DNA of 15,119 nt, from positions 1-15,119 of the forward strand of contig DASWCW010000173.1 in NCBI GenBank assembly GCA_036395835.1, in the 5' to 3' direction. This document shows, piece after piece, positions 1 to 8,696 of the stretch. This DNA is from AP-16 sp036395835 (GTDB lineage: Bacteria; Pseudomonadota; Alphaproteobacteria; Rhizobiales; Xanthobacteraceae). The position numbers were made by a program, and so were the translations under genes. Under the pieces are notes generated by a model that saw only the letters and a program-made list of their open reading frames with translations, was not told the origin of the DNA and ran no database searches. Position 1 is the first letter of the stretch; every line of letters begins with the position of its first letter.

Positions 1-92
1 CGCGACGCCTGCGGCAGGATGAACCGCGTTCCGCCGAGCGTCTCGAGCTCGACCACCTGCGTGATGGCGATCGCGCCGACTTTCCACTGCAT
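1..92 (-). CDS. Metallo-beta-lactamase-fold hydrolase, N-terminal fragment
   Basis: Only the first 30 codons are inside the window; the gene continues past the left edge. The visible peptide starts MQWKVGAIAITQ and goes on VVELETLGGTRFILPQA, which resembles the N-terminal strand pair of MBL-fold metallo-hydrolases that I know from alphaproteobacteria. The metal-binding HxHxDH motif would lie outside the window, so the catalytic class cannot be confirmed. The ATG (92-90) lies 11 bases beyond the stop of the indolepyruvate oxidoreductase gene. A GGAG about 14 bases upstream overlaps that stop region, so the two genes are almost certainly one transcription unit. No substrate can be assigned. Confidence 0.65.
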   Translation of the reverse strand, partial: MQWKVGAIAITQVVELETLGGTRFILPQAS

Positions 93-103
93 GCGCTCGC
101 GTC

Positions 104-3100
104 TCACTCCGCCGCGATCGCCACCACCGGGGGATTGCGGAAAGCCTCCAGCAGCGCCGCTTGGCGCTCCCGCGCTTTTGCGAGATTTCTCTGCTGGATG
201 TGGCCGAACCCGCGGATCTGCTCGGGCACGCGTGCGACCTCGATCGCGAACGGATGATTGTCCGGCGTGAGCGTCGCGGCGATATCCTGGAGCGTGGCCT
301 GGTATTCGCGGATGAGACGCCGCTCGGTCCTGCGCTCCTCGGCATAGCCGAACACGTCGAGGAAAGTCCCCCGCAGCCGCCGCAGCCGCGCCAGAATTTT
401 GAACGCGCGAAAGATCCACTGCCCATAGGCTCGCTTGCGCAGCTCGCCGGTCGCTGGATCGCGCGAGGCGAAGAGCGGCGGCGCCAGATGAAACTCCAGG
501 CGGAAATCGCCCTCGAACTGCTGGTGCAGGTTCGCCAAAAAGGCGCCGTCGGTGTAGAGCCGAGCCACTTCGTATTCGTCCTTGTAGGCCATCAGCTTGA
601 ACAAATTGTGCGCGGCCGCTTCGGCGAGCCCGCCCTTGCCCGGAGCCCGCGCCTGCTCCGCCTCCTCGATGGCAGCGATGGCGGTCCGATAACGCCTGGC
701 ATAGCGACCGCTCTGGTAGCGGGTCAGGAACCCGGCGCGGCGGGCGACGATGTCCGCGAGCGTCGGTTCGGCCTGCGGCTCGGAATGGACCATGCCCGGC
801 CGCGCCACCGCCTCGACCTTGGCGCGGTCGTGCGCGGCCAGCCGCCCCCAGGCGAAGGTGCGCTTGTTGGCTTCGACCGCGACGCCGTTGAGCTCGATCG
901 CGCGCTCGATCAATTCGACCGCGAGCGGGACCAATCCCTGCTGGAACGCATAGCCGAGCATGAACAAGTTGGTGGCGATCGAATCGCCCATCAGCGCCGT
1001 GGCGATTGCCGTGCCGTCGATGAAGTCCGTGTTCTGCTCGCCCGCGGCCCGCCGCAACGTCCGCTGCATCGCCGCGGTCTCGAAATCGATGTCGGGATTG
1101 ACCACGAAGGCGGCGGTCGGCGCCAGATAGCTGTTGACGATCGCGCGCGTCACCCCATTCTCCACGCGGGAGAGCGCCGTGGGGCTCGCCGCCACCACCA
1201 TATCGCAGCCGAGCAGCAGGTCGGCACCGCCGGCGGTGACGCGAACCGCGTGCAGATCATCCGGCCTCGGGGCGAGACGCACGTGGCTCATCACCGCCCC
1301 GTTCTTCTGCGACAGCCCGGTGAAATCCAGCACCGTGCAGCCCTTGCCCTCGAGATGCGCCGCCATGCCGAGCAGCGCGCCGACTGTGATCACGCCGGTG
1401 CCGCCGATGCCGGTGACGAGGATGTCGTAGGGCCCGACCAGCGGCCGCCGGCGCGGCTCCGGCAGCTCCGCTAACGCGTCTCCGGCACCCGCCACGACGA
1501 GTTTGCGCAGCTTGCGCAAGGATCCGCCGTGCACCGTGACGAAGCTCGGACAGAAGCCTTTGAGACAGGAGAAATCCTTGTTGCAGTTGGACTGATCGAT
1601 CGTGCGCTTGCGCCCGAACTCGGTCTCGACCGGCTTCACCGAGACGCAATTGGATTTTTCCGAGCAGTCGCCGCAGCCCTCGCACACCGCCTCGTTGATG
1701 AAGACGCGCTTCGGCGGATCCGGGAACAGACCGCGCTTGCGGCGGCGCCGCTTCTCGGCCGCACAGGTCTGATCGTAGACCAGCACGGTGAGGCCTGGCG
1801 TCTCGCGCAGCTCGCGTTGCACGGCGTCGAGCTCGTCGCGATGCCGGAGCTCGACGCCGCGGGCAAAGCCGGCATTGGCCGGATATTTGTGCGGCTCGTC
1901 TGTGACCACGACGATGCGCTTCGCGCCCTCGGCTTCGACCTGGCGCGTGATCTGCGGGACGCTGAGCTGGCCTTCCACCGGCTGGCCGCCGGTCATCGCG
2001 ACCGCGTCGTTGTAGAGGATCTTGTAGGTGATGTTGACGCCCGCCGCGGCGGCGGCGCGGATCGCCAATAACCCGCTGTGCGAATAGGTGCCGTCGCCCA
2101 GATTCTGAAACACGTGGTTCTCGCTGGTGAACGGCGCCTGCCCGATCCAGTTCGCCCCCTCGCCTCCCATATGCGTGATGGTCGCGGTGTTGCGGCTGGG
2201 AACATAGATCGCCATGGCGTGACAGCCGATGCCGGCGAGCGCCCGGCTGCCCTCGGGAACCCGGGTCGAAGTGTTGTGCGGACAGCCGGAGCAGAAGAAC
2301 GGCGTGCGCTGGGTTTTCGTCGCAGCGGCTTCGAGCATCTTGTCGAATTGATCGAGCCGCGCGACGCGCTGCTCGAGCTCCCGGCTGTCGTGCCCGAGCT
2401 TGCGCAGCCGCGCGACGATCGCGCGCGCCACCATGCTGGGCGTGAGCTCGCCCTCGCTCGGCAGCAGCGGCGCCCCGCTCTCGTCGGTCTTGCCGACGAT
2501 CGACGGCCGGCGCGCGGCATCCGTGTTGTAGAGGATGTGGACGAGCTGGTGCTCGATGAACCCGCGCTTTTCCTCGACCACCAGCACGTCGGTGAGGCCC
2601 TCGGCAAAGCGGCGGGCGCCGGATGGCTCGAGCGGCCAGGTCAGGCCGACCTTGTAGAGGCGGATACCGAGCGCCGCCGCTCTCTCGTCGATGCCGAGAT
2701 CGCTCAGCGCCTGGCGCACGTCGAGGTAAGCCTTGCCGGTGGTGATGATGCCGAGTCGCGGCTGCCGCGGGTCGATCACAATGCGGTCGACGCGGTTGGC
2801 GCGCGTGAAGGCGGCGACCGCCGCCATCTTCGGCCCGTGGAGCCGCCGCTCCGCCTCGAGCGGCGGATCGGGCCAACGGATATTGAGCCCGCCGGGCGGT
2901 ATCTCGAAATCGTCGGGCAGCACGATCTCGAGCCGCGGATCGACCGGGACCGAGGCCGAGCTTTCCACCGTCTCGGCGATCGCCTTGAACCCGACCCAGC
3001 AACCCGAGAAGCGGGAGAGCGCGAAGCCATAGAGCCCGAATTCCAGATATTCGCGAATGTTCGCGGGGTTCAGGATCGGCATCATCGCGGCCTGAAAGAT

Positions 3101-3583
3101 CTGCTCGCTCTGGTGCGCGAGGGTGGAGGACTGGCAGCCGTGATCGTCGCCGGCGATCGCCAGCACGCCGCCGAATTGCGAGCTGCCGGTTGTGTTGCCG
3201 TGCTTGAGCGCATCGGTCGAGCGATCGACGCCGGGCCCCTTGCCGTACCAGATGGCGAACACACCATCGACCGCGGCTCCCGGGAACATGTTGACCTGCT
3301 GGCTGCCCCACACCGCGGTCGCCGCGAGGTCCTCGTTCAGGCCGGGCTGGAAGCGGATGTTGTGGGCTTCGAGGTGCCGCTTGGCCTGCCACAGCGCGTT
3401 GTCGTAGACGCCGAGCGGCGAGCCGCGATAGCCGGAGATGAAGCCGCCGGTATTGAGTCCCGCGTCCTTGTCGCGCTCACGCTGCATGATCGGCAGGCGG
3501 ACGAGCGCCTGCACGCCGGACAGATAGATGCGCCCGGAGCGGAGCGTGTATTTGTCATCGAGGCTGACGGCTGGGGGTGTCAT
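104..3583 (-). CDS. Indolepyruvate ferredoxin oxidoreductase family protein (fused, three-domain)
   Basis: This 1159-residue protein belongs to the thiamine-diphosphate 2-oxoacid:ferredoxin oxidoreductases. The family oxidatively decarboxylates aryl pyruvates (indolepyruvate, phenylpyruvate) to aryl-acetyl-CoA, reducing ferredoxin. The order is: N-terminal pyrimidine-type TPP domain (GYRGSPLG about 51-58, GDDHGCQSSTLAHQSE about 145-160); a CSGCPHN cysteine motif near 431; the TPP pyrophosphate motif starting GDG at 497 and ending at Asn about 525; a cysteine-rich Fe-S segment (CEGCGDC about 634-640, further Cys near 646, 667, 673 and 678); then the gamma domain starting at GIGGTG about 725. 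Archaeal IorA and IorB are separate chains; here all parts are on one chain, as in many aerobic proteobacteria. The start has a GAGG a few bases upstream. The gene follows the thiolase across a 103-bp gap filled by a palindrome and is followed at 11 bases by an MBL-fold gene. The natural substrate is inferred from the family only. Confidence 0.93.
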   Translation of the reverse strand: MTPPAVSLDDKYTLRSGRIYLSGVQALVRLPIMQRERDKDAGLNTGGFISGYRGSPLGVYDNALWQAKRHLEAHNIRFQPGLNEDLAATAVWGSQQVNMFPGAAVDGVFAIWYGKGPGVDRSTDALKHGNTTGSSQFGGVLAIAGDDHGCQSSTLAHQSEQIFQAAMMPILNPANIREYLEFGLYGFALSRFSGCWVGFKAIAETVESSASVPVDPRLEIVLPDDFEIPPGGLNIRWPDPPLEAERRLHGPKMAAVAAFTRANRVDRIVIDPRQPRLGIITTGKAYLDVRQALSDLGIDERAAALGIRLYKVGLTWPLEPSGARRFAEGLTDVLVVEEKRGFIEHQLVHILYNTDAARRPSIVGKTDESGAPLLPSEGELTPSMVARAIVARLRKLGHDSRELEQRVARLDQFDKMLEAAATKTQRTPFFCSGCPHNTSTRVPEGSRALAGIGCHAMAIYVPSRNTATITHMGGEGANWIGQAPFTSENHVFQNLGDGTYSHSGLLAIRAAAAAGVNITYKILYNDAVAMTGGQPVEGQLSVPQITRQVEAEGAKRIVVVTDEPHKYPANAGFARGVELRHRDELDAVQRELRETPGLTVLVYDQTCAAEKRRRRKRGLFPDPPKRVFINEAVCEGCGDCSEKSNCVSVKPVETEFGRKRTIDQSNCNKDFSCLKGFCPSFVTVHGGSLRKLRKLVVAGAGDALAELPEPRRRPLVGPYDILVTGIGGTGVITVGALLGMAAHLEGKGCTVLDFTGLSQKNGAVMSHVRLAPRPDDLHAVRVTAGGADLLLGCDMVVAASPTALSRVENGVTRAIVNSYLAPTAAFVVNPDIDFETAAMQRTLRRAAGEQNTDFIDGTAIATALMGDSIATNLFMLGYAFQQGLVPLAVELIERAIELNGVAVEANKRTFAWGRLAAHDRAKVEAVARPGMVHSEPQAEPTLADIVARRAGFLTRYQSGRYARRYRTAIAAIEEAEQARAPGKGGLAEAAAHNLFKLMAYKDEYEVARLYTDGAFLANLHQQFEGDFRLEFHLAPPLFASRDPATGELRKRAYGQWIFRAFKILARLRRLRGTFLDVFGYAEERRTERRLIREYQATLQDIAATLTPDNHPFAIEVARVPEQIRGFGHIQQRNLAKARERQAALLEAFRNPPVVAIAAE

Positions 3584-3602
3584 GGTCCTCTCTGCTTAAA
3601 AC

Positions 3603-3673
3603 GTAGCCCGCATGGAGCGAAGCGGAATGCGGGACCGGCGAACCCGGATCTCGCTGCGCTCCATCCGGGCTAC
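3603..3673. repeat. Long intergenic palindrome, copy 1 (two-hairpin repeat)
   Basis: This 71-base element fills most of the thiolase/oxidoreductase gap. Its ends form a 17-base inverted repeat with one mismatch (GTAGCCCGCATGGAGCG at 3603 against the complement of the right end). Each half is also a hairpin by itself: CCCGCAT pairs with ATGCGGG in the left half and CCCGGAT with ATCCGGG in the right half. A second copy lies at 8697-8778. Similar palindromes are, as far as I recall, very abundant between genes in Bradyrhizobium-type genomes. It lies 13 bases past the thiolase stop and 19 bases before the oxidoreductase start, so it would be transcribed as an intercistronic stem-loop, possibly affecting mRNA stability or 3'-end formation. 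Confidence 0.85.
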
Positions 3674-3686
3674 GGGAGACGCCGAC

Positions 3687-4889
3687 TCAATAAATCTCGA
3701 ACAATCCGGCTGCGCCCATGCCGCCGCCGACGCACATGGTGACGACGCCGTACTTGGCGCCGCGCCGCTTGCCCTCGATCAGGATGTGGCCGGTCATGCG
3801 CGCCCCCGACATGCCGTAGGGATGGCCGATGGAGACGGCGCCGCCGTCGACATTGAGGCGCTCGTTGGGGATGCCGAGCCGATCCCGGCAATACAGTACC
3901 TGGACGGCGAAGGCTTCGTTGAGTTCCCAGATGTCGATGTCGTCCATCTTGAGCCCGTGCTGCTTGAGCAGCTTCGGCACGGCGAATACCGGCCCGATGC
4001 CCATCTCGTCGGGGTCGCAGCCGGCGACCGCGATGCCGCGATAGGCGCCGAGCGGATCGAGGCCGCGGCGCTCGGCTTCCTTGGCCTCCATCAGCACGGC
4101 CGCGGAGGCGCCGTCGGAGAGTTGCGAAGCGTTGCCGGCGGTGATGAATTTTCCTTCCTTGACGCGCTGGCCGTCCTTGAACACGGGTTTCAGGCCGCGC
4201 AGGTCGTCGAGCGTGGTTTGTGGCCGGTTGCCCTCGTCGGCCGCGAGCGTGACCTTGCGCTCCGAGGTTTGCCCGCTGGCCTTGTCGGTGACGGTCATGA
4301 CGCTCGGCAGCGGCACGATCTCGGCGTCGAACCTCCCGTCGCTCTGCCCCTGCGCTGTGCGCTTTTGCGATTGGAGCGAATACTCGTCCTGCGCCTCACG
4401 GCTGACGTTGTAGCGTTCCGCGACGACTTCGGCGGTCTCGAGCATGGTCATGTAGATCGCGGGAATCCGCTGCACCAGCACCGGATCCTGACCGCGCCAG
4501 CGGTTGATATGTTCGTTCTGGACCAGCGAGATGGACTCGAGCCCGCCCCCGACGGCGACTTCGAGACCATCGACCACGATCTCCTTGGCGGCGGTCGCAA
4601 TCGCCATGAGGCCCGACGCGCACTGGCGATCGACGCTCATGCCGGCGATCGAGGTCGGCAGGCCGGCGCGCATCGCGCACTGCCGGGCAGTGTTGCCGCC
4701 GCTCGACCCCTGCTGCAAGGCGGCACCCATGACGACATCGCCGATCGCGGCAGGGTCGACCTTGGCGCGCTTCACGGCTTCGGCGATGACGTGCCCGCCC
4801 AGCTCCTGGGCTTGCGTATTGTTGAACGCGCCGCGATAGGCCTTGCCGATCGGGGTGCGCGCGGTCGAGACGATGACGGCTTCGCGCAT
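3687..4889 (-). CDS. Acetyl-CoA acyltransferase (thiolase)
   Basis: This 400-residue thiolase is of the normal family length. Thiolases cleave 3-ketoacyl-CoA with CoA, or condense two acyl-CoAs, in beta-oxidation, aromatic-acid degradation or polyhydroxyalkanoate synthesis. The nucleophilic Cys90 is in VDRQCASG. The NEAFA motif is near 324, the catalytic His near 356 in SIGHPYGMSG, and the second catalytic Cys near 386 in TMCVGGGMGAAG, giving the full active site. The protein starts MREAVIVSTARTPIGKA, a typical start, with AAGGCG shortly before the ATG. It has no signal peptide and is cytosolic. The gene lies between the MHS transporter and the indolepyruvate oxidoreductase on the same strand, so it may act on the CoA thioester pathway fed by them. 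The sequence alone does not separate degradative from biosynthetic thiolase. Confidence 0.94.
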   Translation of the reverse strand: MREAVIVSTARTPIGKAYRGAFNNTQAQELGGHVIAEAVKRAKVDPAAIGDVVMGAALQQGSSGGNTARQCAMRAGLPTSIAGMSVDRQCASGLMAIATAAKEIVVDGLEVAVGGGLESISLVQNEHINRWRGQDPVLVQRIPAIYMTMLETAEVVAERYNVSREAQDEYSLQSQKRTAQGQSDGRFDAEIVPLPSVMTVTDKASGQTSERKVTLAADEGNRPQTTLDDLRGLKPVFKDGQRVKEGKFITAGNASQLSDGASAAVLMEAKEAERRGLDPLGAYRGIAVAGCDPDEMGIGPVFAVPKLLKQHGLKMDDIDIWELNEAFAVQVLYCRDRLGIPNERLNVDGGAVSIGHPYGMSGARMTGHILIEGKRRGAKYGVVTMCVGGGMGAAGLFEIY

Positions 4890-4951
4890 GGGTTCGCCTT
4901 GTTCGATTGCCGGATCCTGGCGGATCGGAGAGAGCGGGATTGGGCTCGAAA

Positions 4952-4963
4952 GCTATCGATAGC
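4952..4963. promoter_or_regulatory. Perfect 12-bp palindrome upstream of the thiolase
   Basis: GCTATCGATAGC is a perfect dyad in the 138-bp gap between transporter and thiolase, about 60 bp before the thiolase ATG. Position and symmetry would fit an operator for a dimeric regulator of the thiolase, but no regulator gene is in the window and no second copy was noticed. A chance palindrome is possible. Confidence 0.25.
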
Positions 4964-4965
4964 AG

Positions 4966-5001
4966 AGGGGCGACGAACGCGCTACGGCGCTCGCCGCCCC
5001 T
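4966..5001 (-). terminator. Hairpin downstream of the MHS transporter, possible terminator
   Basis: AGGGGCG (4966-4972) pairs with CGCCCCT (4995-5001). Inside, GCGC and GCGC flank a TACG loop (4979-4990). The structure starts 26 bases past the transporter stop. It lacks a clear U tract on the minus strand, so it is a weak intrinsic terminator or an mRNA-stabilising stem. If it terminates, the thiolase needs its own promoter. Confidence 0.35.
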
Positions 5002-5027
5002 GGTGAGAAAGCCTGCCCGAAGGCGGA

Positions 5028-6353
5028 CTATTCGTATTCGCCTTCGATATCCTTGCCGGTGTAGTCCTTCATCATCGCGGTGGCGATGAGCGTGATCACC
5101 GCGCAGACCAGGATGTAGAGCGCGATCGCATAGCCCGAGTGATACTCGGCGTACAGCCATGCCGCGATCAGCGGCGCGGGGCCTCCGGCGATCACCGAGG
5201 CGAGCTGGTAGCCGAGCGAGGCACCGCTGTAGCGCAGCCGGCCCGTGAACGATTCCGCGATGAGCGCCGCCTGCGGGCCGTACATCATGTCGTGCGGGAC
5301 CAGCGAGAGCACGATGGCGATGAAGATCAGCGTGGCCGAACCGGTATTCAGCAGCCCGAAATAGATGAAGCCGAACACCCCGACGGTTACCGCGCCGATC
5401 AGGTACATGTTCTTGCGGCCGATCCGATCGGAAAGATGACCGAACAGCGGGATCGAGACGAAGGACAGGATCGAAGCGGTGAGCACGGCGGTCAGCAGGA
5501 ACCCGCGCGAGAATTTCAGCGTCTCGGTGCCGTACGTATAGACGTAAGTCGTGAAGATGTAGAACGGCGCCTGCTCGGCCAGTCGCACGAACGCCGAGAG
5601 AATGATCTCTTTGGGATTGCGCTTGATCACCTCCGACATCGGCTGGCGCTCCACCTTGTTCTCGTTCACCAATTTGGTGAAGATCGGCGTCTCGAGAATG
5701 CCGAGGCGGATGTAGAGCCCAACGCCGACCAGGATGATGCTGAGAAAGAACGGGATGCGCCATCCCCAGGTCAGAAATTGATCGCCCGCGATGGCGTTGA
5801 ATGCGAGAAACGCCAGGTTGGCGAGGAAAAGGCCGCATGGGACGCCGAACTGCGGCCATGACGCGATGAAACCACGGTGGCCGGTGGTCCTCGCCCATTC
5901 CATCGAGAGCAGCACCGAGCCGCCCCACTCGCCGCCGACGCCCACGCCCTGAATGAAACGGAGAATGGTGAGAATGACCGCGCCCCAGATACCGATGCTG
6001 GCGTAGGTCGGGACGAAGGCGACGAGGAAGGTAGCGACGCCCATGAGCATGAGCGTGGCGATCAGGGTCGCCTTGCGGCCGATGCGGTCGCCGTAATGGC
6101 CGAAGATCGCGGCGCCTACCGGACGAGCGACGAAGCCCACCGCGTAGATGCCGAACGCGCTCAAAGTCCCAGCCAGCGGATCCTCGTTCGGGAAGTACAG
6201 CTTCGCGAACACCGTGGCAGTAACCACTCCGTAGAGGAAGAAGTCGTACCACTCGATGGCGGTGCCGACCGTGCTGGCGATGACAGCGCGCCGCAGCTGA
6301 ATCCTGTGCTCATGCTCGGACAGCGGGGCTGCCGCGGCCATTGTACTTGCCAT
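5028..6353 (-). CDS. MFS transporter, metabolite:H+ symporter (MHS) family
   Basis: This 441-residue inner-membrane protein of the major facilitator superfamily belongs to the MHS branch (relatives: ShiA, KgtP, ProP), which import organic acids or osmolytes with protons. AIEWYDFFLYG (about 32-42) is the characteristic first-helix signature. The loop motif GHYGDRIGRK (about 85-94) between helices 2 and 3 is echoed by GHLSDRIGRK between helices 8 and 9. RFIQGVGVGGEWGG (about 132-145) is the helix-4 motif. About twelve hydrophobic segments are visible. The reading frame stays open to 6572, but the ATG at 6353 is chosen because GGAGGAG lies just upstream and the extra N-terminus has no transporter character. 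The gene precedes the thiolase on the same strand, which suggests uptake of an acid then broken down as a CoA ester. The substrate is unknown. Confidence 0.9.
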   Translation of the reverse strand: MASTMAAAAPLSEHEHRIQLRRAVIASTVGTAIEWYDFFLYGVVTATVFAKLYFPNEDPLAGTLSAFGIYAVGFVARPVGAAIFGHYGDRIGRKATLIATLMLMGVATFLVAFVPTYASIGIWGAVILTILRFIQGVGVGGEWGGSVLLSMEWARTTGHRGFIASWPQFGVPCGLFLANLAFLAFNAIAGDQFLTWGWRIPFFLSIILVGVGLYIRLGILETPIFTKLVNENKVERQPMSEVIKRNPKEIILSAFVRLAEQAPFYIFTTYVYTYGTETLKFSRGFLLTAVLTASILSFVSIPLFGHLSDRIGRKNMYLIGAVTVGVFGFIYFGLLNTGSATLIFIAIVLSLVPHDMMYGPQAALIAESFTGRLRYSGASLGYQLASVIAGGPAPLIAAWLYAEYHSGYAIALYILVCAVITLIATAMMKDYTGKDIEGEYE

Positions 6354-6641
6354 GATGCGCACTCCTCCAATGCAATCGGCTTCTGGGGGGCTTCCAAAGC
6401 CGGCGCCTCGGTGCCGTCCGGCATGGAGACCCGGATGGTATGGTGAACTGCCGGGATATTTGGCCGGTTCCTGCACCGACCAGCCGGATGGAAATGCCCG
6501 GCTCGCGTCCCGTCGAGATCTTTTTTGCACTGCGACAGAGCCGATCGCTGCCGGCCTTTCCTGTGATATCAAGCGCGAACGAATGACGGAGCCGGCCCGG
6601 GAAGTCTTCTGGCCGGAAACGCGCTATCGAGGGTCGCCATC

Positions 6642-8690
6642 GTGAGCCCGAATTTCCATTGTCTTTATCGCCACGATTTCGTCCGGCTCGCCTCCTGCGT
6701 GCCCAGGATCGAGGTCGGCGATCCGGATTTCAATTTCCTGGAGACGATGCGGCTCGCCGCGCAGGGCGATGCCGCGAAGGCGGCCCTCATGGTGTTCCCG
6801 GAGCTCGGGCTCTCCTCCTACGCCATCGAGGATCTCCTGTTCCAGGATGCGCTGCTGCGGGCGGTCGAGCGCCGCATCGGGCAATTGATCGAGGCTTCGC
6901 AGAAGTTGTTTCCGGTGCTCATCGTCGGCGCACCGCTGCGATGCCATGGCCAGCTCTTCAATGCAGCCGTGGCGATCCACCGCGGCGAGATTCTCGGCGT
7001 CGTGCCCAAAGCCTATCTGCCCAATTATCGCGAGTTCTACGAGCGGCGGCATTTCACCTCGGGCGCGGGAATTCACGGGCGCCGCATCGAGGTCGCGGGA
7101 CGCGAAGCGCCGTTCGGGGTCGATCTCCTGTTCCGCTCCGCGGGTTCGGTCGACCTGACTTTTCACGTCGAGATCTGCGAGGATGTTTGGGTGCCGCTGC
7201 CGCCCTCGACCTCGGCGGCGCTGGCCGGCGCCGAAGTGCTGGTCAATCTGTCCGCGAGCAACATCACCATCGGCAAGGCCGAGACGCGGCGGCTCTTGTG
7301 CGCGAGCCAGTCGGCGCGGGCGATCGCGGCTTACATCTATTCGGCCGCGGGTCCGGGCGAGTCGACGACCGATCTCGCCTGGGACGGACACGCCGCCATT
7401 TTCGAATACGGCGAGCGGCTGGCTGAAACCGAGCGCTTCCCCAAAGATTCGGCGCTGATCCTGGCGGATGTCGATCTCGGCCGCATCCGACAGGAGCGCA
7501 TGCAGGTCAACACCTTCGGCGATTGCGCCGCCCAGGAGGCCGAGCGCGTTGCGCGCTTCCGCACCGTGCCATTCGAGCTCGACGCGCCCGAAGCCATCGT
7601 GCCGCTCGCGCGCGCGGTCGAGCGTTTCCCCTACGTGCCGTCCGATCCCGGCCGGCTGCGGGAAGATTGCTACGAGGCCTACAACATCCAGGTCCAAGGA
7701 TTGGCCAAGCGCCTCGAGGCCACCGGCACCGAGCGCGCCGTCATCGGCCTCTCCGGCGGGCTCGATTCCACCCAGGCCGCCATCGTCGCCGCGCGCGCCA
7801 TGGATCGGCTCGGCCGGCCGCGCGCGAACGTGCTCGCCTACACCTTGCCGGGCTTTGCCACGTCGGAGCACACCAAGGCCAACGCCTGGGCGCTGATCAA
7901 GGCGCTGGGACTGACGGGTGCCGAGATCGACATCAGGCCCGCCGCGCGGCAGATGCTCGGCGATCTCGGCCACCCCTTCGCGCGCGGTGAGCCGGCCTAT
8001 GACGTGACCTTCGAGAACGTGCAGGCGGGCTTGCGCACCGATTATCTGTTCCGGCTCGCCAACCAGAACCGCGCGATCGTCGTCGGCACCGGCGACTTGT
8101 CCGAGCTGGCGCTTGGCTGGTGCACCTACGGGGTCGGCGATCAGATGTCGCACTACAACGTCAATGCTTCGGTCGCCAAGACCCTGATCCAGCATCTGAT
8201 CCGGTTCGTCGCCGGATCGGGCGACGTCGACGAGGCGACGGCGCACGTGCTCCACGCGATTCTGGAGACGGAGATCTCCCCGGAACTGGTGCCGGCCTCG
8301 GCCGGCGCAATTCAATCGACCGAACAGGTGATCGGGCCCTATGCGCTGCAGGATTTCAGTCTTTATTACGTCACGCGCTACGGCTTTCGGCCATCGAAGA
8401 TCGCGTTTCTCGCGCATCACGCCTGGGGCGACGTCGCGCGCGGTTCGTGGCCGCCCAACATCCCGGCGGCCAAACGCCGCGCCTATCCGCTCAGCGAGAT
8501 CAAGCACTGGCTCGAAGTGTTCTTGTTTCGCTTCTTTGCGCTCAGCCAGTTCAAACGCTCGGCGCTGCCCAACGGCCCGAAGATCTCCTCCGGCGGCTCG
8601 CTCTCCCCGCGCGGCGACTGGCGCGCGCCTTCGGACGGCAAGGCCGACCTATGGCTTGCCGAGCTCGTCGAGAACGTGCCGAAGACATAG
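6642..8690 (+). CDS. nadE: Glutamine-dependent NAD+ synthetase
   Basis: This 682-residue two-domain enzyme makes NAD+ from nicotinate adenine dinucleotide, ATP and glutamine in the cytosol. The N-terminal glutaminase domain is nitrilase-like with catalytic Glu54 (VFPELGLSSY), Lys123 (VPKAYLPNYRE) and Cys179 (EICEDVW). Ammonia passes to the C-terminal synthetase domain, which has the ATP-binding P-loop SGGLDST at 371-377. Length matches the long bacterial NadE form (about 680 residues). The start is GTG at 6642 with GAGGG at 6629-6633; the opening FHCLYRHDFVRLASCVPRI aligns in my memory with the start of NadE proteins, so little upstream sequence is missing. It is followed by pncB on the same strand, which supplies nicotinate mononucleotide two steps earlier. 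The 288-bp divergent gap to the transporter gene must hold its promoter, but I see no convincing hexamers. Confidence 0.96.
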   Translation: MSPNFHCLYRHDFVRLASCVPRIEVGDPDFNFLETMRLAAQGDAAKAALMVFPELGLSSYAIEDLLFQDALLRAVERRIGQLIEASQKLFPVLIVGAPLRCHGQLFNAAVAIHRGEILGVVPKAYLPNYREFYERRHFTSGAGIHGRRIEVAGREAPFGVDLLFRSAGSVDLTFHVEICEDVWVPLPPSTSAALAGAEVLVNLSASNITIGKAETRRLLCASQSARAIAAYIYSAAGPGESTTDLAWDGHAAIFEYGERLAETERFPKDSALILADVDLGRIRQERMQVNTFGDCAAQEAERVARFRTVPFELDAPEAIVPLARAVERFPYVPSDPGRLREDCYEAYNIQVQGLAKRLEATGTERAVIGLSGGLDSTQAAIVAARAMDRLGRPRANVLAYTLPGFATSEHTKANAWALIKALGLTGAEIDIRPAARQMLGDLGHPFARGEPAYDVTFENVQAGLRTDYLFRLANQNRAIVVGTGDLSELALGWCTYGVGDQMSHYNVNASVAKTLIQHLIRFVAGSGDVDEATAHVLHAILETEISPELVPASAGAIQSTEQVIGPYALQDFSLYYVTRYGFRPSKIAFLAHHAWGDVARGSWPPNIPAAKRRAYPLSEIKHWLEVFLFRFFALSQFKRSALPNGPKISSGGSLSPRGDWRAPSDGKADLWLAELVENVPKT

Positions 8691-8696
8691 AGAATC

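Noticed and set aside
2078..3742. 554-codon plus-strand open frame over the oxidoreductase gene
   Set aside because: It is antisense to a fully motif-supported gene and rich in Arg, Ala and Asp from GC-rich codons read backwards; no family motif.
4396..6252. 618-codon minus-strand frame spanning transporter and thiolase
   Set aside because: It is a shifted frame of two real genes, His/Arg-rich, without membrane segments or motifs.
6624..8507. 627-codon minus-strand open frame over nadE
   Set aside because: The plus-strand NadE has all catalytic motifs; the antisense frame is a GC-rich shadow with repetitive Arg/Gly/Asp composition.
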